A DNA stretch of 64,000 nucleotides from Dichomitus squalens LYAD-421 SS1 (GCF_000275845.1 NW_006766895.1:378710-442709), one strand, 5' to 3'; positions 22,740 through 35,544 are shown, counted from the first letter of the stretch. The notes: generated by a model from the sequence alone, not told the origin. A program made the numbers and translations.

Positions 22740-23600
22740 ACAGGTTTACCGGCTTCACTTGGTATAACCGTGCCGAAGGAGGGTTGCTGATCGCGACGAT
22801 GAACCACGCGTAAAGGGTCACCGGACCCTGGGCATCAGTAACAAAAACGAGCCTCTGCAAGAACGCCTCCTGCTCATCCGTGGAACTCGTCGCACCGATC
22901 TCTGTCACGACTCACGAGCACCGGACGGTTGTAGCGCGAACCAAGCTGCTCGAAGTATTCCGCGTAGCAAACAAACTTGGTTGCAGAGCCGTTGACCTGC
23001 GCTGCGATCGCGTCGACCTGGCACCTGCGACTGTTGCATAGGCCAATGCTCTTGTCTAGCAACGCTGTGCCCGCCGGGTTCTGCCGTTAGAGATCGCGGG
23101 CTCGAAGGGCGTCGCGCAGCCTAGGAAGGGCTGCATGAGCTATGTCCGAAGCTGGGTGGTCATCGCAGGATCGCACAGTAAGACACGCACTCGCAGCATG
23201 AGTATGGGGCTCCGTTAGCGATAGCTGCATTGACATTCGCCGACCTGCCGTCAGTGTCCTAGGAGGAGCCCCTCAAGAGCACAGGGAAGTAGGTGACGCC
23301 GGACTGGAGGGTCTGAGAAAGTAGAGTTCCAGTTGAACGCCTACGACACCTCTCTACGAGGCGCATGGGAGAATGTCCGACATGTCTAGATCTGGCATGA
23401 CTCACCCAGAGGTGCGTTGAGAGGTCAAGGAAGCGTCCGTGGACCAGAGACCCTTTTTGATACCTGCGTGGGCCTGTAGAGGCTTGGAGGGACTGTTGAG
23501 GTCAAAGCGCCATCGACTCCACTTACCCCAGCTGGCCGGCATGCGAGTGCCACAAGAAAACGAGTCGATGCAGGAGTTACCTTGTGCAAGCACTGCTCTC
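22740..23600 (-). pseudogene. Decayed GH128-like endo-beta-1,3-glucanase (Asl1/Glyco_hydro_cc)
   Basis: Pieces of a TIM-barrel glycosidase are seen in order on the minus strand, but in changing frames: a KWSRWRFDLNSPSKPLQA segment (about 23500); SQTLQSGVTYFPVLLRG (about 23300); PAMTTQLR and QPFLGCATPFEPAIS (about 23150); CNSRRCQVDAIAAQV (about 23010); YNRPVLV (about 22930); and, after a shift of frame, TEIGATSSTDEQEAFLQR then VTLYAWFI (22900-22800). The order and the C-x-C / VTE / YAWF signatures fit the family. In-frame stops interrupt it, about 7 extra bases separate RPVLV from the TEIG motif (the site of the nucleophilic Glu), and no NEP motif with the acid/base Glu is visible. I conclude it is a pseudogene; the family assignment is from motif memory and moderate. 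Confidence 0.5.
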
Positions 23601-23650
23601 TGGGGATCCGTAAACCCGTAGAGCACAAAGTGACCTGCTCAGTCACATCG

Positions 23651-26600
23651 AGTGATCTGCGACCGCTGAGTTGAGGGTCCACAATGATCAGCCCAATGCT
23701 TTCCAATGATCGAGGCACTCTCTGTCGAGATCCCGGGACAGGCGACGGAGGTCCAACCATAGGAAGTTGGCAAACTTTCCAAGCGCTACCAGTATCGCTG
23801 CTTCTCGAGTGGCCGCGGCGCGGGACTGCGCATCCAGGGCCGCTATTCATAGTGTGCTTCGAAATATTGGAAGCCACCGAGGTCCGCGGATGTGCCCCTG
23901 ACGAAATTTGTGCCATCTCATATTGTATGGAGAACAATCATACAACGCGAGCCCAGCCTTGGCGACGATGAGGTGCGCGTGCTCGGATGATAATGGTTGA
24001 GCAACTATAATTCCGGGGAACCCAATTCGTCCAGGACAGGGGATAAACGGTCTGGAGCGTAACAACCCAACGCTGAATGTTGGAAATTCCGGGCCCAGAG
24101 AGAAGACTGCAAGCAGTATAAGTACCTAAAAAGTCGGAAACTAATGTGTACACAGTGACAGTAAGCCGAAAGTGAGAGACCTGGAGACAGAGATTTCAAT
24201 TAGATTGGTGGAGACCATTGGAGACAATGAGACTAGAACACACTCAAGTGTTGTATGTGAAGCCGACAAGATGTAAGACAGAAGAAAAGATGCAGTACGT
24301 GGAGGCCAGTCAGTCAAGCCTCTCTAGAAAGTCGAATAGGCTTCCAATTCGGTCCTGATCAGCAGCCATCCGCTTGTTGCCACTCAACCATTATGAACGT
24401 CCGTTGCTTCTTGGTCTAGAGCTGAGGATATGGGGAGGCACTCATGTTCCCGGCAGACTCTAAGGTGGGGTCATCGATGCGGGTCAAGGTAAGCGAGAGG
24501 TACCGTTTCGAGAGCGTGGAGTAGACTGTCATCGTTGAGTTGTCGAAAATATTGACGGTCGACGATGGGAGAGAACCGAGCCAATCTGCAGGCGTGGCCA
24601 TGCAGGTCGAAGGCGTATTCGGGTGCAGGACGATGTCCGAGCGGAGAGCGCTGTCGGACCCCTTTGACCAATGTGGCTAGCAAGGGACATCCCAAATGAG
24701 CCTCGCTCGTCGGCTTTGAGGGAATGCTGGTGAGGGCAGGGGCGGACGAGTGAAAGCGCTGGAGTTCAGGGACACGAGTCTCATCGCCCGGGGGGGGGGC
24801 GAAGGTGGTTCAGATACAACCACGGAGGTAGGCGTGTCTACAAGACTCTCCACAGGGAGAGCAGCGAGAGTCAAATTGATGATCGAGGCGGAGCTAGAAG
24901 AGGCGGCCACAGACTCCATAACATGGAATACTGATGAGGGAGCGGGTGTCTCTGTGTCTGGACAGGCAGACGTACATCTCTACCGCTGTGCCCTCCCGGA
25001 TATCCTCGGCAAGGGCCGAGCACATCGACGTTTCGTTGGCGGAGTAGTCGTTATTTTCGGACTCCCATGTGATAATTCTATGCCAGGAGGTGTGAAGCGC
25101 ACGGAGAGCGTGAGGGCGGACGGCATCGGCATCCAGTAGGTAGAGCCCATGTACTCTATAGGGGGGGGAGATGGACTGTTCGAGATGGTTAGGGAAGGAG
25201 TTGTTGAAGTGAGGTTGAGGCGCATTCTTGTTAGAATACGGCTCTCCCAAGCTGAGATTCTGTATCTTCGCGGAGGACTGACAAAAAACGTGACGACATG
25301 AACAAACCATAGAGGGTATCTGACAACGTGCCTGGAAGTCGATTACGATTGGTGCGGGAGGTTGCTCCGTAGGTCGGACGGCGTCTCAGACGTTGTCTGT
25401 TGACTATGAGTGCGATCTCAGGCAAAAAAGCGTGAGTGCGTACATACCATCGAGTCACCCATTGGTATCGCTCGCATCCTAGTCAGTGCGGTCAAAATGT
25501 TTCCGTATGGGGCCTTTGGGAGCGCGACATTCGAGACAGGCTTGATCACATACGGGTTCCTACCGCGGAGACCTGGCGACCTAGACCACACCTTCTAAAA
25601 CATCACCGAGTTGGCACTGCAAGATGTAGTCGTCGAGGCACGGTTCATGCTCAAGGTCACAACAGGTTCAAGAGATAGAGTCCCTGAGTGTTGAGGTCAA
25701 CAGCGCAACATCCTCGCCGTCGGACGGCGGCTCGCCGGTTAGTGAGAAATCGGCATTGGACATGAGGGCCAGATCATTCATCGCTAGGCGGCGTCCTTGG
25801 CCTTGACAAACAGCCGGAGAGAGGCTGGATTTCCGACATACTTCAGTTAAGTGCCTGATTGAGGAGCTATGAAAGAGCTGGAGGTCCTTAGTGACCAAAG
25901 GCCCGCGACCTCAAAGTTCATTCAACGTATGCTCAAGTTAGAGACTGCCCGAGACGGGGCGCAAGAACAAGAGCGTAAACACACCATGTAACTGCACTGC
26001 TCGCAACGCGCGCAGTTTTCTTCCCATTGTCTTGACTGGGGACGACCTCGGGGACGGCGAGGATCTGAGGTGATGGAGCGCGTGGGCTCGTCCTGAAGGA
26101 GAAATTGCTGCTGAATTGATGCGTCAGCGGGGAGCCCTTCACCTGGATTTTAGCGCTATCCTTTTCTTCGTTTCTCAACGTAAGGGTATTGAGCGTGACT
26201 TAATCAGTAACAGGCTGTCATTTCGGAAAGCGTACGGAGACGAAGGTCGCTAGCATATCTTCGAGCTCATTAGACGTAGCATACTCTTGTCTACGCAATG
26301 GCTAGCACTGACATATTTCGGCCGCCGGGCTCGCTTGAAGTAGCAACGAATTGCCATTCAGGGGCTGCCGGATGGCTGCGTAGTCGCAAAGTTATATTGT
26401 TGTCCTATAGTCCCGTGTGTTGGATGCAGCTGGTCTGCACACGGAACGGAAGCGCAAGAGTGGGTTCGCCTCTTCGATTGGCTTATGCATTACGAGAGGC
26501 AGTTAGTTTGGCCGCTAGTACCTGTACCGGAGTATAGAATGATTCAGTCAAGCAGTCATATCTTCGTTATATCGAGTATAATCCCGTAAAAAATAGAGTG

Positions 26601-27404
26601 TAGCTGTGAACAGAATAGCTTGATAGGTGACGAACATCGTCGAAACCAAGGAGGTGAGCTCCAGCCACAACAACAAAGTTTCCGAGTTGACATCGCCGAC
26701 CTGGGCGCTCCATTTGCCACATTAGGCTTTTAGACGCGCGCACGTGTTCATCGCGTGCCGAGACCCGGGTGGGCCTCGAAAAGAAGTCAAGACCTTAGAC
26801 GATCCTACATGATTAGCACGCTGAAACCTCCATCCTTAGTCTCCAGCCCTACCTCTCTCTCTCGATTTCAGGTAAAGCTAAAAGGCGTAGGACCCGACCA
26901 TGACTGCACTAGCCGTGGATTCTATATCTCTGGTTCTTTGTCGTAGGGCGCTCAGGATGCATATTTGCGCTTATTCCAAGGTTGTTTAGCGTTGCTCCCT
27001 TCGCTGTTCTAAAGTCTGTCCTCCCCTTTGTCCGACTTGTACGCTTCAAGGACTGCTGTACGCTGCTTCGCTATGGGTTCCTCCTGAGCTCGTAGACGTC
27101 GTCACAGGAAGGGCTACCCACTCATGAGGTCAGGTGTTCGGAGTCTGCATCGGTGAGTCTCCCGGTAACCTTCTTGGCCGAAGATTCGGCCATGCGATCA
27201 GCATGAGGGGTGAATCAAGTTAAATTACCAAGCGAACGAAAGCGGATACTATGCCAATCACAGCGATAATCTACATCAAAGCATCCTAAACTATCATGGA
27301 GGAGTCAACGAGCACAAGCATAGTAATCGTGAAACATACAGTACGTGGAAGGTGTCATTACCCGGCTTTAAACCCGCGGGCCTGCGCCTCCTCGCATTTC
27401 TTCC
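23651..27404. other. Gene-poor region with unresolved minus-strand open frames
   Basis: No gene is supported. On the minus strand, frames at 24677-25225 (with a PPIEYMGSTYWMPMPSAL stretch followed by SVRFTPPGIELSHGSPK) and 25668-25898 look faintly protein-like. They have no recognised domain and no continuous splice chain, and may be another eroded gene. Homopolymer G runs occur at 24790-24799 and near 25161. The rest shows nothing I can name. Confidence 0.35.
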
Positions 27405-29467
27405 TCAGCAATCCCAGCCATACACGAAATCGTGCTCTCGCGGGCTGCTCGCGCCCACCTCGTCCTCAGTCGTGCCCGGCTTGCACAGCCCAGCGCCGTA
27501 TTCCTCCTTCAAGAGCAACTCGACCACGTTCCGCGCCGCGATTGTCTCCGTCTCCATCGTCGAGATCAACCTGTCCAAACAGCATCCTTCAGTATCCCCG
27601 ACCAACCACGTCCACGGAAACCCAGCCACACTCACGGCTCGAACGCGTTCACGTAGTACAGCCCCTCCGCGAGCTTCACCGGCGGGAACTCCGTCGTGGG
27701 CGGTAGCACCGGGTACGCGTCCCACTCCTTCCGCAGCACCCACCCGACCTTCCCTCCAAACACCCCCCGCAGCCACTCGTCGTCCAGCCGCGCCTTCGAG
27801 AAGATCTTCACGACCCACTCTTCCTCCCCCGTCTCCGTCAGCCTCTTTTCGCCCTCCTTGGTGAGGACGTGCCCGTGATAGGTGAGCGAGTTGAACTCTG
27901 GCTCTGGGCGCCCCCGCAGCCGAACGCCGTCATGCGTCGTGAGGACGGTCGTAGGCGCCTCAGCATGCGGCGGGAGGTTGAAGTAGGACGCGTTGGGCGT
28001 GCGCGCGGATGTACTGAGGAGCGTCACGTGCAAATGCACGTAAGGCTGCTCGGGGACCGTCGCGGCAAGGTCTGAGGAACCGGTAGTCACTTTGAGCCCC
28101 GTTTGGTGATACGGCGCCGCGATGATGACCGCGCGGTAGAGGCGACCTTCGGAGGAGGAGGCGGTTTGGATGATCCAGGGCACTTTGGAGGAGAGCTTCG
28201 TGACAGACTTCACCTGTGAAGAAAAACAGTTCGGTATTCTTCCAAGACAACTACCGAGGCATCGTGATTACCGTCGTGTTCAGGAAGACCCGTGCGCCAG
28301 ATTGCGCGATGAAGTGCTCGAAGATCTGCCAGTTCCCGCCCTTGACACTGGATGCGCCGGTCGGCGCGAGAGAGCACATGCCCTCGAGCGCATGGATTTT
28401 GTCGACGTCCTATATGACAGTACCGAATCAGAATAAGTCGGGCGACCAGTGGAACAAGAGCACGTACGTGGCCATAGTTCACCCGAGTTGCGGCTTCCAC
28501 GAGCTCGCGGGAGAATCGTCTGTCAATACCCTGCGAGTCAAGGTACTCTGCTGTTGTCTGAGCGGTAATCTCCAGCCATTCGAGGTCATTCGCGACCGAT
28601 GTGATGTTGGACCACCGCGGGGGCGACGGTTCGTACAGGGTCACGAACTTGTCGATCATTGACTTGACCCTGCATGTAAGGCAGGTCTAGAAGAGCAGCG
28701 TGGCTTTAGGGTAAAAGAGACTCACAGAGCTTGCGTCTTCGTCGGGGCCTTGTAGCCATACCTCCACAGAATTTTGATCTTGTCAAGCCAGTCGCTGTAG
28801 AACCCACCACCACCTGTCTATGCCGACGTGAGACTGCTGAGAAAGCGGAGTTGGAGCGGGAATTATGTACCGTCAAGACGAACTCATGGCCGTCCCATAT
28901 GCCCATAACATCGTCTTCGTCTTCACCGCTGAACCCGACGCGCTCAAGGCCGAACTCGTCTACCGCACGCCACATGTTCTTGTTCGCCTTGATGAATATA
29001 GACGCGCCGAGTTCGTGAGGCTCGAGAGTGGGGTCATCGTAGGGATATACAGTCGTGCTGCCTGTCAAGGAAACGTTCACTCTCAGCATATATATCCAAA
29101 GCAAACAGACAAAATAACGGTTGTCGCATTGCAAGGCAAAAGGGGCGCGAATAGTGGAAACGACGGGGCTACAGTACTCACGGCCTCCAATGTAGGTGTT
29201 TTTGTCGTACACGTCTATCTCTACGTCCAGCCCATACCTCTCCTTCGCTTTGGCGATCCAAAAGGCGGCTGATGATCCAGCTGCGCCCGCGCCAATGATA
29301 GCGACGCGGTTTGGGATAGTCTGTGTCTCCGGGACTTCGGGAAGGGCAATCAGAGGCGTTTGCGAGTCACTAGAGAAGAGGTTGAATGGGAGCTTGAAGG
29401 GAAGCTGGAATGCGTAGGCTGGAAAGAACGCCGCGGTTGTCGCCAGGAGAAGCACAGGAGACTTCAT
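27405..29467 (-). CDS. PCYOX1: Prenylcysteine oxidase (prenylcysteine lyase family, FAD-dependent)
   Basis: The protein begins with a signal peptide (MKSPVLLLATTAAFFPAYAF), then an FAD-binding Rossmann motif, VAIIGAGAAGSSAAFW, and YIGG spliced to RSTTVYPYDDP (the conserved GGR site). ELGASIFIKANKNMW, KILWRYGYKAPTKTQ and GMCSLAPTGAS with VKGGNWQIFEHF follow. The C-terminal domain ends in NAFEP, spliced to LISTMETETIAARN, and stops at TGA 27405-27407. Seven exons join in frame with introns of normal size. The enzyme cleaves the thioether of free farnesyl- or geranylgeranyl-cysteine released when prenylated proteins are degraded, giving cysteine, an isoprenoid aldehyde and H2O2; in animals it is lysosomal. 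A vacuolar or secretory location is inferred from the signal peptide. The gene is complete, and no disabling change was seen. Confidence 0.88.
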
Positions 29468-29833
29468 TGTTGTGAAGCCGTGCGGGGTGGATACGTAACA
29501 GTCTGGCGAGACATCAGCTTCACCTCACAAGGGTAAGACAGGCTGTTGACGTACTCGTCACAGCCAGACACTGCTTCTCTCAGGCAACGACGAAGAGCAC
29601 AAGAGTAGCAGAACGAAGGAGAAGAGAACACCGTCCTCGACGCACCGCACTCGCTCAGGCTGCGGGGACACCGTGACCTCGCGATCGCCTGATCTAGGCA
29701 TGGCATCACCTCGGAGCGCCCAAAGGATGATGGGCGCTCCGACAAAACATCCCTAGCCACCGACGACCACGCTCCTCGGATTGGCCTCTTGGTTTCCTGG
29801 GTCACAGCGAGAAAACGAGGACACATTATACGC

Positions 29834-31455
29834 ATGGAGCCCAACATGAACAGCACTAAAGGGAAACAGCGCGCAAGGGAAGTGCTCGAAGTGGAGGACG
29901 AGGAACAGCGCCATGAACGCATGCGTGAGTCCTTTGCCCGGTCTCCTCGAGCTTCCATGAAGACCGAAAAGTCATACAGATGAGCTGTTGTCTAGGGTGG
30001 ATGGAGACGCAGGCGCTAGTCCTCCTCAAGTGCCTCGATCTTTTGACTTTGGAGACAGGAGCACATTCCCAGATGCTCCTCCCTTAGAACGTGCGTGTCC
30101 TCCCTTGTCCCAGCTCATGGCGGAGCATCTCTTCACATTGCGACCCCCTGGATCTCTATCATGATCAGTGTTGTCTCGCGTCCAAGCGTTCCTGCCAGAG
30201 CTGGCGGCGTCAAATGCCGAGCTGCTCCGACGAGCGAAGGAAGACCCTGATAGCGTAGATATCGAAAACCTCAGTGAGGATCAGGCGCAGTACATCGAGA
30301 TGGTAAGTGCTCCTTCCTTTCTCTCAGGATGTCGCCGTCTGCGATACGGACGCCGTCCGAGCCTCAAATACCACCGAAGACACGACGACTAGCAGCGAGA
30401 AGTGCCCGTCCTGTTGGTTAGTCGACGCCCGCGGTCGAGCGTCTGGCTGGATGGGTATCTCGTCTGTTGGGTGGTGGGATCCTTGGCTTTCTCGTCTCTG
30501 TTAGGCGGTGTGTCGGCAAGCTCAAAACGTCTCACTGACAAAGCATCCCGTAAGACAACATCCATGAGCGCGCTGCCCACATGTGTGCTTCGTGTGTGCA
30601 CTGGTGGGCAGCGGCCTATGGTCATCGCCATGAGGATGAGGTGAGATGACCCGTATCTCGCATGCCTCCTGGAGGCTTGTGTCTAACTGAGCCGTACATC
30701 CACGGTGCAGGGTTTCCCACCACACCATAACTGCGCGACGGACCAGTATCTCGCACCGTTCTCGCCTAGTCGTCTCTCACGTCCGGGACGCAGCTTTTCC
30801 GAGACCCACACGTCACCTATTATTATCAGCCGCAGCCAGCAGTGCGAAACCGCCAGCTGCACATCTGTCCACCGTACGACGTCAAGGCGTTTTCCGTTCC
30901 CAAGCGTGGCACCCGAACTACTATAAATTCCCGAGCGAAACGCTTGGTGTTCTTCCCCGCTCTCCCCCCCCTGTCCGCTCGCCCTTCTCGTCATGATGCA
31001 TCTGCGTTTCTCTGGCATCCCCGCTAACACATCTGCCTGCGCAGAATCTCGGCCTGGGAGTATTCGAGAGTCGCGGGCAAGCTCCTGCGAACATTCCTGT
31101 CGCAGACGTCGACCTCGACGACGTCGAGATGGACAGTTCTGAACACTCTTCCTCCACCTCCGACTCCGACTCCACCTCTTCCTCCTCCTCAAGCCCCTCG
31201 GACGACTCTGGCTCCGACTCCGACTCCGACTCCGACTCTGACTCTGACCCAAGTGAAGACTCGGACGTCGACGACATCGTCCTCCCCCCTCTAGCCCCAG
31301 GTCCGTCGGCGACGTCTAATGCCGACGCGCGGCCCATCAGACCGCTGCCCAAGCGCACACGAGGACAAGGCGGCCCTAGCCCTGGCCAGAAGCCAGAGAT
31401 AGTCGTGCTATCCGAGAGCCATCACAGCGACGGCGATGGCAATCCGAGCCCCTGA
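29834..31455 (+). CDS. NOPCHAP1-like (DUF4598) acidic protein
   Basis: Four exons join in frame: from ATG 29834, through a second exon ending APPLE, a third with LLSRVQAFLPELAASNAELL then DPDSVDIENLSEDQAQYIEM, and a last exon (31045-31455) starting NLGLGVFE. The FLPxLxxSNxxL...YIEMNLGLGV core is what I associate with the C12orf45/NOPCHAP1 family, a chaperone-like factor that passes snoRNP core proteins to R2TP during box C/D assembly. That role is family knowledge, not shown here. The C-terminus carries a Ser/Asp tract encoded by tandem GACTCC-type hexamers (31200-31260), then a basic tail. Intron 30303-31044 (742 bp) is very long for this genome. Confidence 0.65.
30303..31044 (+). other. 742-bp intron of the NOPCHAP1-like gene
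   Basis: Bounded by ATG|GTAAGT and CTGCGCAG|AATCTC, which keep the frame (YIEM-NLGLGV). It contains a TATAAATT at about 30932, so an alternative downstream promoter is possible. A GGATG...CATCC stem near 30634-30705 encloses a box-C-like and a CTGA element, but box C is imperfect. No ORF with a recognised domain was seen. Confidence 0.5.
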
Positions 31456-32277
31456 GGTCCGAGGACAGCTCTGTGACGGGACGACCGGGGCCGAGTCCCC
31501 TGGCGCGGAGATGCCTCATCCCGCATTCCGACGCTCTGATGTACCTACCGTGCGCCTGTTCATGTTCGTCAGAATCTGTTGCCCGCGTTCCCTCGCGTCC
31601 CCTCGGTGCCCGTCCCCGCCGAACTAGCGACGTACATCCCGGGCATGATGTTCGCACATGCACCCACACATCCTCGAAATACACTAATAACAACATCATC
31701 TATTCATCTGTTCCGTGAATAGGCATCTATGATACAATGCGTGTGCGTGTACGCGAGAGAACATGCAGTGAAAACGTAAGGAAGCGCAGAAGATAACTGA
31801 GTGTGATAAGTACATCCATGCGGCGTGGAGAACAGAAGCGAGCGGCCGCAGCTCGTGCGGTGCTCTTAAAAAGGTCAGAGTGACAGCCGGATGGGAAGCG
31901 CAGCGTCTCGTCCAGACGTAGATATCGCAGGTTCCCATACGGGCCACTATAACGTAGCGCATTCTAGCGCGGGGGCGCTCGACGCCCGTTCTAGAAAGAT
32001 TCTTGTTCCAATTGAAGTTGCGGACACTGAGAAAAGAGCAACGATGATGAAACGGGGGCAAGATCCAAGAAGAACATGATACATGATGGGAGCAGGGAGA
32101 GAGAGGACGGATAGCAATGTTGTGTTGCTGTTCCAACAGAGTCGATGGTGGTCAGAGTACCATGTCTGCGTTCTGTGATGTCCAAATATGCTGTCATGCC
32201 ACGGGAGACGGGCTCGACCCAATCGCCACGGTGACAAGAGATTGGATGCCGTCAGTCGCCTATGGGTGAACGAGCGT
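31456..32277. other. Convergent intergenic region
   Basis: Lies between the 3' ends of the NOPCHAP1-like gene and the ferric reductase gene. Nothing recognised; probably 3' UTRs and terminators. Confidence 0.4.
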
Positions 32278-34467
32278 TCACCACCCGAACGCCCTAAGAA
32301 AAAAAGTGGTTAGCGCCAGCAACTCACACGCCCACGCACTCGAACGGAGCGGCGCAGCAAGGCACCGAGATGGAGGTACTCACTCTTCGTGGAGCTCAAT
32401 GCCGCCGATCGTCTTCCTCCGCTTCGGATCAAACCCAGCGACCGCCTTGCGCACGTCGTCGCCGAGCCCCGCAGGGCCGCACACGCCCACGATGACGCCA
32501 GTCAGACCGCCCCCGCCCCGCCGGCGCTCGTGGCCCCCCGAGAAGAGGGCCGCGGCGCGGTCGACGACGCCCGAGAGGACCTTCCCGAGCTTCGGGCGCG
32601 CGGGCGAGAGCGTGAGCCCGGGAGGCAGCGCGCGGAACGTCTTGAAGACGTCCGGGGACGCCGGCGCGCGCGTGTAGAACACGGAGATGCGGAGGCTCGC
32701 GTACCCGTCGTACGACTGCGCGAGGAGGGACGCGAAGAGCGGGAGGAGCGGCCCAAGCGCGGCGGGGTCCTGGATGCACCACACGAGCTCCATCGCGCGC
32801 ACGCGCGAGCGGTACTCGAGGTCCTTCTTCACCAGGTCCTGCACGGCCGCGAGCGCGAACGTGATGCCCGAGCCGCCCGCGACGAACATCGCCCCGGAGA
32901 ACGAGGAGAAGATCGCGTGCCCGGGCCCGCCGTACGGACCCTCGATGACGACCTGGACGGAGGAGCCGAGGCCGTTCGCCTCCCCGTAGTCCGCGCGCTG
33001 GGCGAGGTCGTAGAGCTTGCCCGTCCAGTCGCCCGCTTTCTTCACCATGAGCACGAGGCCCTCGCCGCTGGGGCAACGACTGACGCTCGCGATTGTGAAC
33101 GGGTGGGCCTCGGCCCAGCCACGCCAGCCCATGCCCCAGGAGAGGACGCGGAGGCGCACATGCTGGCCTGCGCGCCAGCCCGCGTTGATGGCGGGCACCT
33201 CGACGCGGGTCACGCCAAGGTCAGGGAGGGGACGGAGACGGGCCATTGATACGCGCGACCGGATGATGCGTAGCAGGCGGTCAAGGCCGTAGAAACCGAC
33301 AGCGCAATAGACATAGGGCTTCGCAACGGGGACGTGCTCGCAAACCGACACAAGGAGGATGACCATCGAGGCGATGTGCGACGGGATGAAGATTGCATTG
33401 TAGAAGTTCGTCCTGATGAAGTCCGTTGACAGGAGGAGGAGCAAGTCGGCGCAGATGAGCGCGACGAGTGCCCACGAGAAGGTGGGCTTAGCGATGTCCT
33501 GAGCGAACGTTCCGGCAGCGGTCCACTTATAGACTGCAGAATGATGGCGGAAACGATCAGTGTCTGGCGCCCTCATGGAAGGTAAGGGCAGAAAAGCGCC
33601 TACAGTATCCAATGGCGTGGACGTTCGCGGCGAGGACGAACATGCGGCCAGCAAAGCGGTGGAAGTAGTTGAGCTGCGACGGCGTTCAAGTGTCAATTAT
33701 AGCACAATGAACGTCAAATGAATGCAAAGCGCAGCACGTACACGCTCATAGCCAAAGCCGATCAGCATGCCCAGGAGGTTGTTTTTCGTGCCGAGAAGCA
33801 TGACCACAGGAATCTGGCTCGCAGCCACGAAGCCTGCGCGCAAGGGATCCGTGAAGGGGTTGGACATGTAGAGCCCGGCATAGAGCAAAGTGCCGAAGTA
33901 GCCTAGGAGGATGATGCTCTTTCCAATGGTGAGGCCGGGACGGATGGTGTTCCGGAGGAAGGCGGCCGCCCTGGGCAGCATGGTAGACCAGCCGGGCATG
34001 TGCGTCGGAACGTTCTGACTCCTCCGCTCTCGTCCACTTGCGGTGGAGGGCTTACGCAGGATGTCGACATGCGAAGAGACGTACGTGTGCGAGGCGTCAG
34101 TGGTAGCGCCCCATTTGTCGGAGTACTCGTGGGTGTAGGCCGACTCCGCGCCCGTTTCGCGAGAAAGGTGCACGGGGGAGATGGGGGAGATCACATCCTG
34201 ACGCTTGGCCGACGGGCGGCGGACGACGGGGGCAGGTCCGTCGAGGCGGACGGAGCGGAGGAAATGGCCGTCGATCCATTCACGCTTGTGTGTAAACCGG
34301 ATGGTCGCGCGAGGCAGAAGCAGAAGAACAAAGGAAGCGACGCAGCAGAGCAAGAAAACATCGATGTTGAACACCAGGTTGGAGACGTTGAAAGGAAGAG
34401 CGGCAGCTACTGGCGCTGCCGCCTTGCCGGCCGTGGTCGTCGCGTTGGCTGCGGCGAGAATGGGCAT
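32278..34467 (-). CDS. Ferric/cupric reductase (FRE family, heme- and FAD-containing)
   Basis: The protein has an N-terminal membrane segment (FLLCCVASFVLLLLP), a hydrophilic loop, then a transmembrane ferric-reductase domain. The four heme His are in YFHRFAGR, ANVHAIGY, FIPSHIASM and VCEHV. A FAD-binding domain follows, with HPFTIAS, then an NADPH-binding domain (GPYGG, AGGSGITFALAA, CGPAGLGDD). The end is GGIELHEE, spliced over intron 32294-32383 to a 16-nt last exon that adds AFGW and the stop (32278-32280); HEEAFGW is the usual C-terminus of these proteins. Other introns lie near 33690-33745 and 33540-33610. The enzyme reduces extracellular Fe(III) or Cu(II) before uptake. The exon at 32384-33535 is very GC-rich, creating long spurious open frames on the other strand. 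It is divergent from the kinase gene across 1.1 kb. Confidence 0.92.
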
Positions 34468-35544
34468 GGTAAAGGAGCGAGTGTGGGTAAAGAGTGACGG
34501 TGGGGGGGACCGGGGGACAGTCTGTTAAGTATACCGGATGAACCAGGTCAAGCCCGCAGTCGATTGAAAACTGGAGAGGCCGTGGCGGTAGCAGAGGACG
34601 AGCATCGGACGGACGCACGCACTGGCACGCACGCTTTCCCCTGCCAACCTTTGCTGCGCCTATTCCGCTTGTTCTCTTTCCCCGGCCCGGCCAATCCCCC
34701 GCTGGTTATCTAATCACCTCACCTCCTTCGTTACCGGTGCGACAGTCACCACTTCATTGTGTATAGTGCTCCACCCCAGGTGAGTTGTTCTTGTTGGAGC
34801 TCAGTTGCGAGGTCCGCACACGACAGTTCACCCGTCCGACCAACGGCACTGCGCCATAGCCAGACCAAGCAGCAACCAGCTCGGCTGACGACTGCCTGTG
34901 CTCGCCAACACGACCAGCGTCGTGCCGCTGGCGAGCAATCTTGGCCTTGGGCTCCTTGGAATGAATGCCAGCGACCTTCGGACTCGCTCCATTCGTATAC
35001 TCTTTCGCTTGCACATAGCGTGGCCTCACAAACGCGGACAGTTGCAGTGGACGGCAGGCGTCCCTAGATATTCGCACCATCGAGGGCCCATCGTGCCCAG
35101 CGCTCGCGTTGGCCTGCGCCAGCTCATCCGTAGGATCTATCCTCGGAAGTGTTCGGTATTGTGATGACGTAGTTCAATCCTACTCTTCACATTCCAAGTC
35201 CGTCCCCTGGTGAGCGCCTCTCTTCCGTCCTCTTCTCCATCTCCCCTATACCCATACCCTGCTTTTGATATGTGTCTCTGCACAGCTGCGGATCGTTACT
35301 AGACAAGAGAATGCGTGAGCGCACCCTGCGTCGATATAGGTCATTTAGGTCCCACTTCGATTTTCACCAGTCAATTCGTGATGGGCCCAGCGAGGAGGTC
35401 AGCCTACCGATCACCGCCAGCCCCCCCAATCTGCCGTGAAATTACAGTCCAAGGGCCGATACACCTCATCGACTGCGCTACCTGTGAAACCCTACTTACC
35501 GGCAGCTTCAAGACACAAAGCACGCATACGTGCGACGCGGAGCC
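34468..35544. promoter_or_regulatory. Divergent intergenic region of ferric reductase and kinase genes
   Basis: About 1.1 kb between outward-facing genes, so it should hold both promoters and leaders. Pyrimidine-rich stretches (for example 35200-35270) fit fungal core promoters. I could not assign specific factor sites, and no GATA-type iron element was clearly clustered. Confidence 0.45.

Noticed and set aside
26298..26946. Short plus-strand open frames before the prenylcysteine oxidase
   Set aside because: Short, no domains, and no consistent exon chain.
31200..31260. Ser-Asp repeat tract as a possible independent repeat element
   Set aside because: It is a short hexamer expansion within the coding exon of the NOPCHAP1-like gene and needs no separate explanation.
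32389..33249. Long open frame on the plus strand opposite the ferric reductase
   Set aside because: It lies antisense to a clearly conserved coding exon in very GC-rich DNA and has Arg/Ala/Glu-rich composition without domains; a shadow of codon bias.
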